DNA of 54,326 bases. Source: Lachnospiraceae bacterium. GTDB taxonomy: Bacteria; Bacillota; Clostridia; Lachnospirales; Lachnospiraceae. Position numbers and translations under genes: made by a program. The stretch lies in the NCBI GenBank assembly GCA_004557975.1, contig SFEV01000012.1:1-54326 (forward strand). Reading direction: 5' to 3'. This document shows positions 29,132 through 38,365 of the stretch, in pieces. The notes under the pieces were generated by a model. It did not search any database. It was not told the DNA's origin and saw only the letters and a list, made by a program, of their open reading frames with translations. Positions within the stretch are counted from its first letter, which is position 1. Each line of letters opens with the position of its first letter.

Positions 29132-30616
29132 TTACAGGTTCGTATATCCCATCAGGTACTCGTCAACTTCCTTTGCGGCCTCGCGCCCCTCGCGGATGGC
29201 CCATACTACCAGGGACTGCCCTCTGTGCATATCGCCTGCCGTAAACACCTTCGGGACACTGGTTGCATACTGATCCGGTTTTGTCGCAACGTTTGTGCGC
29301 GGACTCAGCTCTACCTTAAATGCATCCGTGACGTACTTCTGGGCACCCAGGAAACCTGCCGCAATCAGGACCAGATCTGCCTTGACAGTCTGTTCACTTC
29401 CCTCAATGGGCACCATCATCATACGGCCGGTCTTCTCATCCTTCTTCGACTCCAGCTTCACAAGGACTGCCTTGATCACCTCGCCCTTTTTGTTCTGGAT
29501 AAATTCTTTTACCGTAGTCGTGTAGACACGCGGATCCTTTCCGTAGACTGCAATGGCTTCCTGATGACCATAATCCGTCTTCAGGACTCTCGGCCACTGA
29601 GGCCACGGATTGTTGGCGGCGCGCTCCACCGGAGGCTGCGGCATCATCTCCAGCATCGTGACTGATGCGGCTCCGAGGCGGATGGACGTACCGCAGCAGT
29701 CATTGCCGGTGTCTCCTCCTCCGATGATGATCACATGCTTTCCCTTTGCAGAGATAAATTTCCTGTCCTCAAAATTGGAATCCAGCAGACTCTTTGTGGT
29801 CGCCTTGAGGAAATCTACTGCAAAGTAAATGCCTTTTGCATCTCTTCCCGGAACATTGATGTCACGCGGGTTGGAAGCTCCGCAGGCAAGCACGATGGCA
29901 TCGTATTTCTTCATCAGCTCATCTGCGCTGACGTTTTCACCGATGTTGGCGTTTGTGACAAACTCAATCCCCTCAGCCTTCATCAGCTCCACGCGGCGGT
30001 CAATGATTTTCTTGTCAATCTTCATATTCGGAATACCGTAGCGCAGAAGACCGCCGACCCGGTCGTTGCGCTCGTAGACCGTCACCTTATGTCCGCGCTT
30101 GTTCAGCTGCATCGCAGCCGCCAGGCCCGACGGACCGCTGCCGACCACGGCAACACTCTTGCCCGTGCGCACTTCCGGCGGACACGGCTTCACGAGCCCC
30201 GTCGCAAATGCATTTTCTATGATGGCTCTCTCGTTGGCCTTCGTGGCCACCGGCTCACTGTCAAGATTGCACGTACATGCTGCCTCGCACAGCGCAGGAC
30301 ACACGCGGGATGTAAATTCCGGGAAGCAGTGTGTCTTTGTGAGGCGGTTGTAGGCCTCCTCCCAGTTTCCGAGATAAACCAGATCATTCCACTCCGGCAC
30401 AAGGTTGTTTAGCGGACAGCCGGAAGCCATGCCTCCGATCATCACGCCTGCCTGACAGAACGGCACACCGCACGACATACATCTGGCTCCCTGCTGACGC
30501 TGTTTTTCAAGGGGAAGCGGAATATGAAATTCATTAAAATTCTGAATACGTTCCTTCGGTGCGATCTCCTGGCTGTTTTCTCGCTTATACTCTAAAAATC
30601 CTGTTGGTTTTCCCAT
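29132..30616 (-). CDS. gltD: Glutamate synthase (NADPH) small subunit
   Basis: GltD takes electrons from NAD(P)H through FAD and passes them via iron-sulphur clusters to GltB for reductive synthesis of glutamate. The 494-aa protein has the N-terminal Cys-rich cluster domain (CMSCGVPFC, then CPALCEAACTC), an FAD loop GSGPSGLAAA near 155 and a second nucleotide loop IGGGDTGNDC near 300. AGGAGG precedes the ATG, and the start is 12 bp after gltB. Confidence 0.96.
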   Translation of the reverse strand: MGKPTGFLEYKRENSQEIAPKERIQNFNEFHIPLPLEKQRQQGARCMSCGVPFCQAGVMIGGMASGCPLNNLVPEWNDLVYLGNWEEAYNRLTKTHCFPEFTSRVCPALCEAACTCNLDSEPVATKANERAIIENAFATGLVKPCPPEVRTGKSVAVVGSGPSGLAAAMQLNKRGHKVTVYERNDRVGGLLRYGIPNMKIDKKIIDRRVELMKAEGIEFVTNANIGENVSADELMKKYDAIVLACGASNPRDINVPGRDAKGIYFAVDFLKATTKSLLDSNFEDRKFISAKGKHVIIIGGGDTGNDCCGTSIRLGAASVTMLEMMPQPPVERAANNPWPQWPRVLKTDYGHQEAIAVYGKDPRVYTTTVKEFIQNKKGEVIKAVLVKLESKKDEKTGRMMMVPIEGSEQTVKADLVLIAAGFLGAQKYVTDAFKVELSPRTNVATKPDQYATSVPKVFTAGDMHRGQSLVVWAIREGREAAKEVDEYLMGYTNL

Positions 30617-30628
30617 GATTCACACCTC

Positions 30629-33600
30629 CTACTCTTCATTATCAGCCGTGTTGGCATAAAATGCTTCGATCTGTGCCTGCTCACTGCTCAGGCCCTTCTC
30701 TTCCATCTGAACAATGGCCATCAGCATGTTGTTGTACTCATGAGGAATGATCTTCTTGAATTTCGGCAGGTAAGCTCCGAAATCCTCCAGAATCTGCTTG
30801 CCCTTCTCCGAGTTTGTATATTTCACATGATCCTGGATCATATCCTTCAGATCGAGTACATCGTATTTGGAAGTAATTTTCTCGATGGATACCATGTTCT
30901 TGTTTACTTTCGTGTACAGGTCATTGTTCTCATCGAGCACGTACGCGATACCGCCGCTCATACCTGCGGCAAAGTTTTTGCCGACCTTTCCGAGAATCAC
31001 AGCGCGTCCGCCGGTCATATATTCACAGCCGTGGTCTCCGCAGCCTTCCACCACCGCAACTGCACCGGAATTGCGGACACAGAACCGCTCTCCCGCCACA
31101 CCGTTGATATATGCCTTGCCGCTTGTGGCTCCGTACAGTGCAACGTTACCTATAATAATATTTTCATCCTGTGCGAATTTTACGCCTGCAGGCGGATATA
31201 CGATCAGCTTTCCTCCGGAAAGTCCTTTTCCGAAATAGTCGTTGCTGTCGCCCACCAGCTCCAGCGTCAGTCCTCTCGGGATAAATGCTCCGAAGCTCTG
31301 TCCGCCTGCACCGTGGCACTTGATCGTGTACGTATCCTCGTCCAGTCCCTCCGGATACCGTCTTGTGATTTCGGAGCCGAAAATTGTTCCGAAAGCACGG
31401 TCAACATTGGATACATCCAGCTCCACGCTTCGCTTCTGACCGGTCTCCAGTGCACTTCCCAGCTTCTCAAGAAGAATTTTTACATCCTTTGTCTTTTCAA
31501 GACCGAAGTCATACACCTGCTGCGGATCGAACGTTACTTTATATTCTTTTCCGGCGTACGGATTGTTCAGAATATTTCCGAGATCAATCAGCTCACCCTT
31601 CGGGTTGTCGCAGTGGTCTTTCTTCTTCAGCAGGTCGCTTCTTCCGACCATCTCATCCAGTGTGCGGAAGCCCAGTTTAGCCATATATTCCCGCAGATCC
31701 TGGGCAATAAACTTCATAAAGTTCACAACGTATTCCGGTTTTCCGCGGAAGCGCTTGCGCAGCTCCGGATTCTGAGTTGCCACGCCCACCGGACACGTGT
31801 CGAGATTGCAGACTCTCATCATGACACAGCCCATGGTCACAAGCGGACCTGTTGCAAATCCAAATTCCTCTGCACCCAGCAGAGCCGCGATTGCCACATC
31901 ACGTCCACTCATCAGCTTTCCGTCTGTCTCAATGCGGACTTTATTTCTGAGTCCGTTCATCATCAGCGTCTGATGAGTCTCTGCCAGTCCCAGCTCCCAC
32001 GGAAGTCCCGCATGGTGAATGGAGCTTCGAGGAGCGGCACCTGTACCTCCGTCGTAGCCGGAAATCAGAATCACCTGCGCTCCTGCCTTTGCAACACCTG
32101 CCGCAACCGTTCCGACACCTGCCTCAGATACAAGCTTGACAGAAATATCAGCCTGACGGTTTGCGTTCTTCAGGTCATAAATCAGCTGTGCCAGATCCTC
32201 GATGGAGTAAATATCGTGGTGCGGCGGCGGCGAAATCAGGCTGACACCCGGTGTGGAATGTCTCGTCTTTGCAATCCACGGATAAACCTTCTTGCCCGGA
32301 AGATGTCCGCCCTCGCCGGGCTTTGCGCCCTGAGCCATCTTGATCTGGATCTCTTTTGCGCTCACCAGATACCTCGATGTCACGCCGAATCTTCCCGAAG
32401 CCACCTGCTTGATCGCCGAGCACCTGTTCTTGCCGTCCGGTCCGATCACGAGACGTTCCAGGCTCTCACCACCCTCACCGGTGTTTGACTTGCCGTGGAG
32501 CATGTTCATGGCAATGGCCAGCGTCTCATGGGCCTCCTGGGAAATGGAGCCGTAGGACATGGCACCCGTTTTGAATCTCCTCACAATGGAATCGACGCTC
32601 TCAACTTCATCAATCGGCACGCCCTGTTCGGGGAAACGGAATTCCATTGTACTTCTGATGTACCCGGACTCCTCCTGGTTCACCAGCTCTGTGTACTCCT
32701 TGAACATCTGATAATTTCCGGTCCTCGTGGACTCCTGCAGAAGATGAATCGTGCGCGGATTGTACCGGTGATGCTCTCCTGCGCTTCTGGATTTATGCCA
32801 GCCCTGACTGTCGAGAGTCATATCTTCCTTGAGCCCCAGCGGGTCGAATGCCTTTGTATGTCTTGCATCCACATCGCGCTCAATATCCTCAATGGTGATA
32901 CCGCCGATGCGGCTGACTGTATTCGTAAAATATTTCTCTATCACATCGCTGCTGATACCGATTGCCTCGAAAATCTGTGATCCCTGATAAGACTGAATCG
33001 TGGAAATACCCATTTTGGAAGCAATCTTCACGATACCGTTAATGATTGCCTGGTTGTAGTCATCCACGGCTGCATAGTAATCCTTTTCCAGCATTCCCGT
33101 GTCGATGAGCTGGTGGATCGTATCAAGTGCCAGATACGGGTTGATCGCACTTGCGCCGTAGCCCAGCAGTGTGGCGAAATGATGCACCTCTCTCGGCTCA
33201 CCTGTCTCAAGGATCAGAGCCAGGGATGTTCTTCTCTTCGTCTTGACAAGATACTGATTGACTGCCGAAATTGCCAGCAGTGACGGGATCGGAACGCGGA
33301 ATTCATCGATTCCCTTATCGGAAAGGATCAGAATATTGGCTCCGTCACGGAATGCACGGTCCACCTCAAGGAAGAGATGATCAATCGCTTTTTCCAGCCC
33401 TGTATTCTTGTAAAATGTAATCGGGATCTCTGCGACCTTAAAGCCCTTCACCTTCATATGCTTGATCTTCAGCATATCCGTGTTGGTCAGAATCGGATTG
33501 TTGATTTTCAGCACCTGACAGTTGTCCGGCTTCTCCTCCAGCAGATTTCCTTCCACGCCGATGTACATTGTCTTGGATGTCACAATCTTCTCGCGGATCG

Positions 33601-35194
33601 CATCAATGGGCGGATTCGTCACCTGTGCAAACAGCTGTTTGAAGTAGTTGAACAGCGGCTGATTGCGGTGGGAAAGAACGGCCAGCGGCGTATCAATACC
33701 CATGGCGCTGATACCCTCACTTCCTGTGGTCGCCATGGAAAGAATGGAGGTACGGTAATCCTCATAGCTGTAGCCGAAGGTCTTCATCAGGCGCATCCGC
33801 ATCTCAGGGGTATACGTATCGACACGCTTGTTGGGAATCTTCAGGTTCTTCAGTTCCACAAGATACCGATCCAGCCATTCACCGTAAGGCTGCCTTGATG
33901 CATACCGGTCCTTCAGCGCCTTATCATCAATCACCTCGCCCTTTACCGTATCGACGAGAAGCATCTTGCCCGGATGCAGACGTTCCTTCAGGACAATCTT
34001 TGCAGGATCAATATCAAGCACACCCACCTCAGAGGAAAGAATCATATATCCGTCATCTGTGATATAGTAGCGGGACGGACGAAGACCGTTGCGGTCCAGC
34101 ACAGCACCCATGACATCACCATCTGAAAACAGAATGGAAGCAGGGCCGTCCCAAGGTTCCATCATTGTCGCATAATACTGGTAGAAGTCCTTGTTCTTCT
34201 GCGACATGACATTATTGTTTGCCCACGGCTCCGGAATCGTAATCATGACTGCCAGCGGAAGCTCCATGCCGTTCATCGTCATAAATTCCAGGGCATTATC
34301 CAGCATTGCAGAGTCAGAGCCTTTGGCATTGATCACGGGAAGCACCTTGTGCATGTCTGCCTCCATCAGCCTGGAAGTCATGGTCTCTTCCCGCGCCAGC
34401 ATTTTGTCCACATTTCCACGGATCGTATTAATCTCGCCGTTATGTACTATAAAGCGGTACGGATGTGCTCTCTCCCAGCTCGGATTTGTATTTGTACTGA
34501 ATCTGGAATGTACAATAGCAATGGCGGATTCATAATCCGGACTCTGCAGATCCCTGAAAAAGGTACGAAGCTGGCCAACAAGGAACATACCCTTGTAAAT
34601 AATCGTTCTGCTGGAAAGAGAGACAACGTACGTCGTTTCGTTGGACTGCTCAAAGGTGCGTCGGATCACATACAGCCTGCGGTCAAAGGGCAGCCCCTTC
34701 TCCACATCCTTCGGGCGCTCCACAAAGGCCTGTTCAATGCACGGCATCTTTTCAAGTGCTTTATGTCCAAGGACCTCGGGCACAGTCGGCACCTGTCTCC
34801 ATCCCAGGAACTTCAGACCCTCTTTCTTTACGATACTTTCAAACATTTTCTTCGCCTGATTGCGCTTCAGCACATCCTGCGGGAAGAAAAACATACCGAC
34901 ACCGTAATCTCTTTCACCAGATAAAAAAATGCCAAGGTCCGAACAGTGTTTCTGGAAGAATCTGTGCGAAATCTGCAGCATGATTCCAACTCCATCACCT
35001 GTTTTTCCCTCGGCATCTTTGCCTGCTCTGTGCTCTAAATTTTCAACTATACTGAGTGCATTTTCTACTGTCTGATGAGATTTGATACCCTTGATATTAA
35101 CGACTGCTCCGATACCGCAGTTATCATGTTCAAACTCCGGCCGGTAGAGTCCCGGTCTCACGCAGACAGATTCCGAATTTCTCCTTGAATCCAT
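30629..35194 (-). CDS. gltB: Glutamate synthase large subunit
   Basis: GltB hydrolyses glutamine and transfers the ammonia to 2-oxoglutarate; with GltD it forms GOGAT, the main nitrogen-assimilation enzyme together with glutamine synthetase. The 1521-aa protein has a short propeptide before the N-terminal nucleophile (C26 in DNCGIG), the class II amidotransferase domain, a central domain, the FMN-binding synthase domain with GDGGTGAAP-type loops, a [3Fe-4S] site (CNLDTCPVG) and the C-terminal GXGXG beta-helix. AAGGAGG precedes the ATG. Confidence 0.97.
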   Translation of the reverse strand: MDSRRNSESVCVRPGLYRPEFEHDNCGIGAVVNIKGIKSHQTVENALSIVENLEHRAGKDAEGKTGDGVGIMLQISHRFFQKHCSDLGIFLSGERDYGVGMFFFPQDVLKRNQAKKMFESIVKKEGLKFLGWRQVPTVPEVLGHKALEKMPCIEQAFVERPKDVEKGLPFDRRLYVIRRTFEQSNETTYVVSLSSRTIIYKGMFLVGQLRTFFRDLQSPDYESAIAIVHSRFSTNTNPSWERAHPYRFIVHNGEINTIRGNVDKMLAREETMTSRLMEADMHKVLPVINAKGSDSAMLDNALEFMTMNGMELPLAVMITIPEPWANNNVMSQKNKDFYQYYATMMEPWDGPASILFSDGDVMGAVLDRNGLRPSRYYITDDGYMILSSEVGVLDIDPAKIVLKERLHPGKMLLVDTVKGEVIDDKALKDRYASRQPYGEWLDRYLVELKNLKIPNKRVDTYTPEMRMRLMKTFGYSYEDYRTSILSMATTGSEGISAMGIDTPLAVLSHRNQPLFNYFKQLFAQVTNPPIDAIREKIVTSKTMYIGVEGNLLEEKPDNCQVLKINNPILTNTDMLKIKHMKVKGFKVAEIPITFYKNTGLEKAIDHLFLEVDRAFRDGANILILSDKGIDEFRVPIPSLLAISAVNQYLVKTKRRTSLALILETGEPREVHHFATLLGYGASAINPYLALDTIHQLIDTGMLEKDYYAAVDDYNQAIINGIVKIASKMGISTIQSYQGSQIFEAIGISSDVIEKYFTNTVSRIGGITIEDIERDVDARHTKAFDPLGLKEDMTLDSQGWHKSRSAGEHHRYNPRTIHLLQESTRTGNYQMFKEYTELVNQEESGYIRSTMEFRFPEQGVPIDEVESVDSIVRRFKTGAMSYGSISQEAHETLAIAMNMLHGKSNTGEGGESLERLVIGPDGKNRCSAIKQVASGRFGVTSRYLVSAKEIQIKMAQGAKPGEGGHLPGKKVYPWIAKTRHSTPGVSLISPPPHHDIYSIEDLAQLIYDLKNANRQADISVKLVSEAGVGTVAAGVAKAGAQVILISGYDGGTGAAPRSSIHHAGLPWELGLAETHQTLMMNGLRNKVRIETDGKLMSGRDVAIAALLGAEEFGFATGPLVTMGCVMMRVCNLDTCPVGVATQNPELRKRFRGKPEYVVNFMKFIAQDLREYMAKLGFRTLDEMVGRSDLLKKKDHCDNPKGELIDLGNILNNPYAGKEYKVTFDPQQVYDFGLEKTKDVKILLEKLGSALETGQKRSVELDVSNVDRAFGTIFGSEITRRYPEGLDEDTYTIKCHGAGGQSFGAFIPRGLTLELVGDSNDYFGKGLSGGKLIVYPPAGVKFAQDENIIIGNVALYGATSGKAYINGVAGERFCVRNSGAVAVVEGCGDHGCEYMTGGRAVILGKVGKNFAAGMSGGIAYVLDENNDLYTKVNKNMVSIEKITSKYDVLDLKDMIQDHVKYTNSEKGKQILEDFGAYLPKFKKIIPHEYNNMLMAIVQMEEKGLSSEQAQIEAFYANTADNEE

Positions 35195-35225
35195 CCTGAT
35201 TCCTCCTTGATATAAAATTCAGTGG

Positions 35226-35241
35226 AATAAAGCGTTTTCAA
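35226..35241 (-). promoter_or_regulatory. cre-like site at the gltB transcription start
   Basis: The minus-strand 16-mer TTGAAAACGCTTTATT matches the CcpA consensus WTGNNARCGNWWWCAW at 14 of 16 positions. It lies directly after the -10 box, where bound CcpA would repress. Based on consensus only. Confidence 0.45.
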
Positions 35242-35242
35242 T

Positions 35243-35271
35243 ACTATACACCCATTTCCCGAATCTGTAAA
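35243..35271 (-). promoter_or_regulatory. Promoter of gltBD
   Basis: TTTACA (35271-35266), a 17-nt spacer and TATAGT (35248-35243) sit about 50-75 bp before gltB. It is followed at once by the cre-like site. Confidence 0.75.
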
Positions 35272-35293
35272 TAAAAAATTTTATATTAATTAT

Positions 35294-35335
35294 CTGATAA
35301 TTTGTTAATATATTATTATATCCTTAAATTATCAG
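35294..35335. promoter_or_regulatory. Inverted repeat upstream of the gltB promoter
   Basis: A perfect 10-bp inverted repeat, CTGATAATTT and AAATTATCAG with a 22-nt AT-rich spacer, lies about 50-90 bp upstream of the gltB start point. The position suits an activator such as a LysR-type regulator, but no regulator gene is nearby. Confidence 0.4.
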
Positions 35336-35408
35336 TTATTTTATTCTGATTTCACCATTTTATTCCGCTATGATGTGATAATTCGATGTTTCTTTATATG
35401 TCATAATG

Positions 35409-36038
35409 TTAAAAAAAATTTGCAAAAACAGCCATCAGATTCGCACCCATGTGGAATAAAAGAGGAAAAACAAACAATTTCCCACGCTCAAAAACAGCCG
35501 CTAAAGCTATCGACATCGGAAATGCGAAGATCATCTGGATGGGATTTCCATGGTATACGGCAAACAGCAGCGCTGAGAGAAATACCGAAATTCTTACCGG
35601 AAGGAAGCGTTTCATCCTCGTATAAATCAGCCCCCGGAAAACCAGTTCCTCCGCAACGGGCACCAGGACTCCAAGCCCGATAATCTGCACTGCCGCCCCG
35701 GACGCAAGCAGACGTTCCTGTGCTGTATTGGAAAAAAACGATGTGATGTGAAACATATTCAGGATACCGCTCCAGATCAGGTTCAGAATGATTCCCGCAA
35801 GGAAGCAGAAGATGCCAAAAAGCACAGGATGTACGGAAGGACTGATGTCTGATTCTGCACCTGCCTGCTTCTGTCTGTCCCGGAAATACATAAAACCTGC
35901 CGCAGGGATCACAAGCAGAGCCGCGACAGACGTACAGACCGCCGAATCAAAACGGCTGCCGAGCAGCGCGGCCGTTATCTCAGATACGATCATATGGAGT
36001 AAAAGCGGAGTAATAAGAGATACCATTCCATTCATCAT
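35409..36038 (-). CDS. CPBP-family intramembrane glutamic endopeptidase
   Basis: CPBP (Abi/CAAX-like) membrane proteases act in bacteriocin self-immunity, protein maturation or regulated cleavage. The 209-aa protein has about six membrane helices and the family motifs EExxxR (E130, E131, R135), the HxxxF-like H163 segment and H196xxxN200. AAAGGAA precedes the ATG pair at 36038. It is separated from gltB by the gltB promoter region and from the upstream gene by a long terminator. Its substrate is not evident and no bacteriocin gene is seen nearby. Confidence 0.85.
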   Translation of the reverse strand: MMNGMVSLITPLLLHMIVSEITAALLGSRFDSAVCTSVAALLVIPAAGFMYFRDRQKQAGAESDISPSVHPVLFGIFCFLAGIILNLIWSGILNMFHITSFFSNTAQERLLASGAAVQIIGLGVLVPVAEELVFRGLIYTRMKRFLPVRISVFLSALLFAVYHGNPIQMIFAFPMSIALAAVFERGKLFVFPLLFHMGANLMAVFANFF

Positions 36039-36077
36039 GATTCAGATTCCTTTCCTGCGAAACACGTGTATGCTCTG

Positions 36078-36134
36078 TGTCAAAACCGGTCCGGTACCGC
36101 TGCAAATAATACTGCAGTGATACCGGACCGGTTG
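36078..36134 (-). terminator. Terminator of the surface/kinase gene group (bidirectional hairpin)
   Basis: Two long arms (ACCGGTCCGGTA... and ...TACCGGACCGGT, with inner CTGCA pairing) form a very stable hairpin followed by TTTT on the minus strand. It closes the transcript containing the TcaA-like gene. Confidence 0.75.
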
Positions 36135-36179
36135 TCCTTTTCTGAAATACCGTAATTTTATTGTGGGACGTACAGCCTA

Positions 36180-37316
36180 TTATTCCGGAATCACAGGCGC
36201 TTCCATGGAAGCGATGTGCCATGCACCTTCATAGAAGGACATCTGAAGCTTCGCTTTTGCATCCCCGGAATGAGACTTTGTCTCCGTCTGCTGGATGGAT
36301 GCTCCATCCTCATCATACTCGCCCGTATCGGTCGTCACGTCCTCTTTCACAACGTAGTGATAGGAGAACGTCATCTCCACAGTAATTGCCCCGTTTTCCT
36401 CTTCCGTAAACACGAGATCGCCAAGCTGTGCTGCAAATCCTGAAACGGCTACATTTTTAAATACAGCATCCTCCTTGTGGAATACCTTTGCCTGATTCTT
36501 CGCAAGCTTTTTCACACTGTCAAGACAGTCGGCAAACAGTTCTTCCAGATCATCCGTCTTTTCGGACGCTGCTGAGGAATAAAGCTTTTTCAGGGCATTC
36601 ACACCGATCTCCTTGCACTCGTCCTGAGCTGACTTTTTCAGTGTCATACTTCCTGTATAATCTGCATTCTCATCAAAGGAATCCAGTGTTGCATTGACAG
36701 ATTCAAGGATCGGATGTCTGATTACAAGACTGTACTTTCCGGGAATCAGACTGGGAATCTGGTAACAGTCACAGGATGCCAGAATACCGTCTCTGACAAG
36801 CCATGATGCATCTGCTTTCTGATTGTTCAGATAAACTTCGGAGCCTGCCGGTACCGTCAGACGGAAATTCTTAATCATGCAGTGTCCGGACATAATATTC
36901 CATTTGTCAAAGATGCCAAGGACTGCAGCTGCCTGCTTCTTTGCGGTAAAATCCTCCTCCTGCTGCACTGCGCCTGCCGCATCCAGAAATTCCACATGGT
37001 AATCCGTGTACTCATTTCCGTTGTTGTCGCGCCGCTTTTCTGTCTCTTTTATATTAAAAGAAGAATACAGACTGTATTTCCGCGCTTCCAGGGCAGAGAG
37101 GTATTCCTCCTCCGTCATCACCGTGTCCTCTGACTGATCCAGCATCGTATACGCTTTCGCTCCGTTATTATCAATCAGCATCGTCAGGTACCGGTCTATC
37201 GCGTATTCCGCCGTACTCTGGCGGTAGCCCCGCAAGCCCGCTGCTCCGCCTGCGGCAAGCGCAATGACAATCAGCAGCACGATACTTTTCACCAAAACTC
37301 GTTTAAATACTTTCAT
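36180..37316 (-). CDS. TcaA-like membrane-anchored exported protein, function unknown
   Basis: From ATG 37316 (AAGGAGG 8 nt upstream) the protein has 378 aa: a short basic cytoplasmic end, one membrane helix at about 8-27, and a large extracellular part. The outer part begins with an NTF2-like stretch (YAIDRYLTMLIDNNGAKAY...), followed by a segment that resembles PEGA/TcaA domains (LTVPAGSEVYLNNQKAD). Near the C-terminus a second NTF2-like fold is possible (MTFSYHYVVKEDV...WHIASME). This arrangement resembles TcaA/YvbJ-type proteins but without their zinc ribbon; resemblance is from pattern only. Its start is 14 bp after the stop of the YARHG gene, so they are co-expressed. Confidence 0.7.
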   Translation of the reverse strand: MKVFKRVLVKSIVLLIVIALAAGGAAGLRGYRQSTAEYAIDRYLTMLIDNNGAKAYTMLDQSEDTVMTEEEYLSALEARKYSLYSSFNIKETEKRRDNNGNEYTDYHVEFLDAAGAVQQEEDFTAKKQAAAVLGIFDKWNIMSGHCMIKNFRLTVPAGSEVYLNNQKADASWLVRDGILASCDCYQIPSLIPGKYSLVIRHPILESVNATLDSFDENADYTGSMTLKKSAQDECKEIGVNALKKLYSSAASEKTDDLEELFADCLDSVKKLAKNQAKVFHKEDAVFKNVAVSGFAAQLGDLVFTEEENGAITVEMTFSYHYVVKEDVTTDTGEYDEDGASIQQTETKSHSGDAKAKLQMSFYEGAWHIASMEAPVIPE

Positions 37317-37329
37317 GTTCATTACCTCC

Positions 37330-38301
37330 TTATTGGCTCGCCAGCCAGTCTTCATAATCAAGAATCAGCTTCAGGTTGGCTTCCTCGTAATCGTTCAGGT
37401 AATCGAACATATTGGCATCAAATTCCTCCGGACTGTACGTCGGCACATACCAGGATTTCTGACTGAAATAATCCATAAGATCCTGTGACTGGAAAATACG
37501 TCCGTGCAGAGCAAAAATTTCATTTCTGATCAGGCGGATCGTCGCAGGTCCATAGCTGTAAAGCTCACTCACATCGAGATAACGGCTGCTGATTCCCTGA
37601 ATAATCACATCATCCGGTGTCCACGCCGGGCTGTCATTTCCGGAATTTCCTCCGCCGGAACTGTTATCCCCGGAATCTCCTCCGCTCCAGCTGCCGTCAT
37701 CATATCCACTGTCATTATAGGAATAATCACCGTTTCCCGGATCGTAGATCTCGATCGGCTCCTCATAGTATCCGTCTGAAGAACCACTCTGACCGTAGCT
37801 TCCATCACCGGCGCCATCATAAGAACCATTATAGCTGTCTGAGCCGTCATCACTGTTACCGGAACCGGAGCCGTCGTCACTGTATCCGGAACTGCCGTCT
37901 CCGCTTCCGGATTCAGAAACAGAATTTCCGGATGCATCCGTCTCACCTGTGGTGATAACCGGATTGCCTTCCTCATCTGTCTCCGGCTGAATGACATTGC
38001 CGTTTTCATCTGTTTCCGGCTCCTCAGTCTCTTTCTTCGGTGATTCCGTCTCGACTCCTTTGATAATATTCCCGGCAGCAGTAACCGTAAACGGATCAGT
38101 CTCATACGTTCTGCTCTCTGTCTTTTCCGGTTCAAGCGCATTTACTGTGCCGGTTTCCGGAAGGACCTGCACCTCGGGCTCCATAACCGGCAGCATATCG
38201 GACATCAGTACATCTGATGCAAAAAAGGACGCGCCTGCTGTCAGAACACAGCCTATGATAAATCCGCTGTTTCTTTTAAACATGTTCGTTTTCTTTCTCA
38301 T
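37330..38301 (-). CDS. YARHG-domain extracellular protein with Ser/Gly/Asp-rich linker
   Basis: The 323-aa protein has an N-terminal signal anchor (about 13-33), a Glu/Thr/Pro-rich stretch, a low-complexity Ser-Gly-Asp-Tyr linker (about 130-220), and a C-terminal YARHG domain (about 235-322). The domain is marked by SSRYLDVSELYSYGPATIRL, IRNEIFALHGRIF and the WYxP segment; the name motif reads ALHG here rather than ARHG. YARHG domains are extracellular and thought to bind wall material; their function is not established. GGGGTGAG precedes the ATG and a promoter lies about 30-55 bp upstream. The next gene encodes the TcaA-like protein. Confidence 0.8.
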   Translation of the reverse strand: MRKKTNMFKRNSGFIIGCVLTAGASFFASDVLMSDMLPVMEPEVQVLPETGTVNALEPEKTESRTYETDPFTVTAAGNIIKGVETESPKKETEEPETDENGNVIQPETDEEGNPVITTGETDASGNSVSESGSGDGSSGYSDDGSGSGNSDDGSDSYNGSYDGAGDGSYGQSGSSDGYYEEPIEIYDPGNGDYSYNDSGYDDGSWSGGDSGDNSSGGGNSGNDSPAWTPDDVIIQGISSRYLDVSELYSYGPATIRLIRNEIFALHGRIFQSQDLMDYFSQKSWYVPTYSPEEFDANMFDYLNDYEEANLKLILDYEDWLASQ

Positions 38302-38328
38302 TATTTATATCTCACCCCTTCACGGGCG

Positions 38329-38357
38329 ATCATACCACAGATGTCGAAAAAAGTCCA
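38329..38357 (-). promoter_or_regulatory. Promoter before the YARHG gene
   Basis: TGGACT (38357-38352), 17 nt and TATGAT (38334-38329) lie between the repeat-stalk protein and the YARHG gene. The group may therefore be two overlapping transcripts. Confidence 0.5.
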
Positions 38358-38365
38358 CGAAAAGT

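Noticed and set aside
30740..32488. A 582-codon plus-strand open frame
   Set aside because: It lies entirely opposite gltB, has low-complexity Cys/His/Leu-rich sequence and no motif. It is a shadow of the gene's codon bias.
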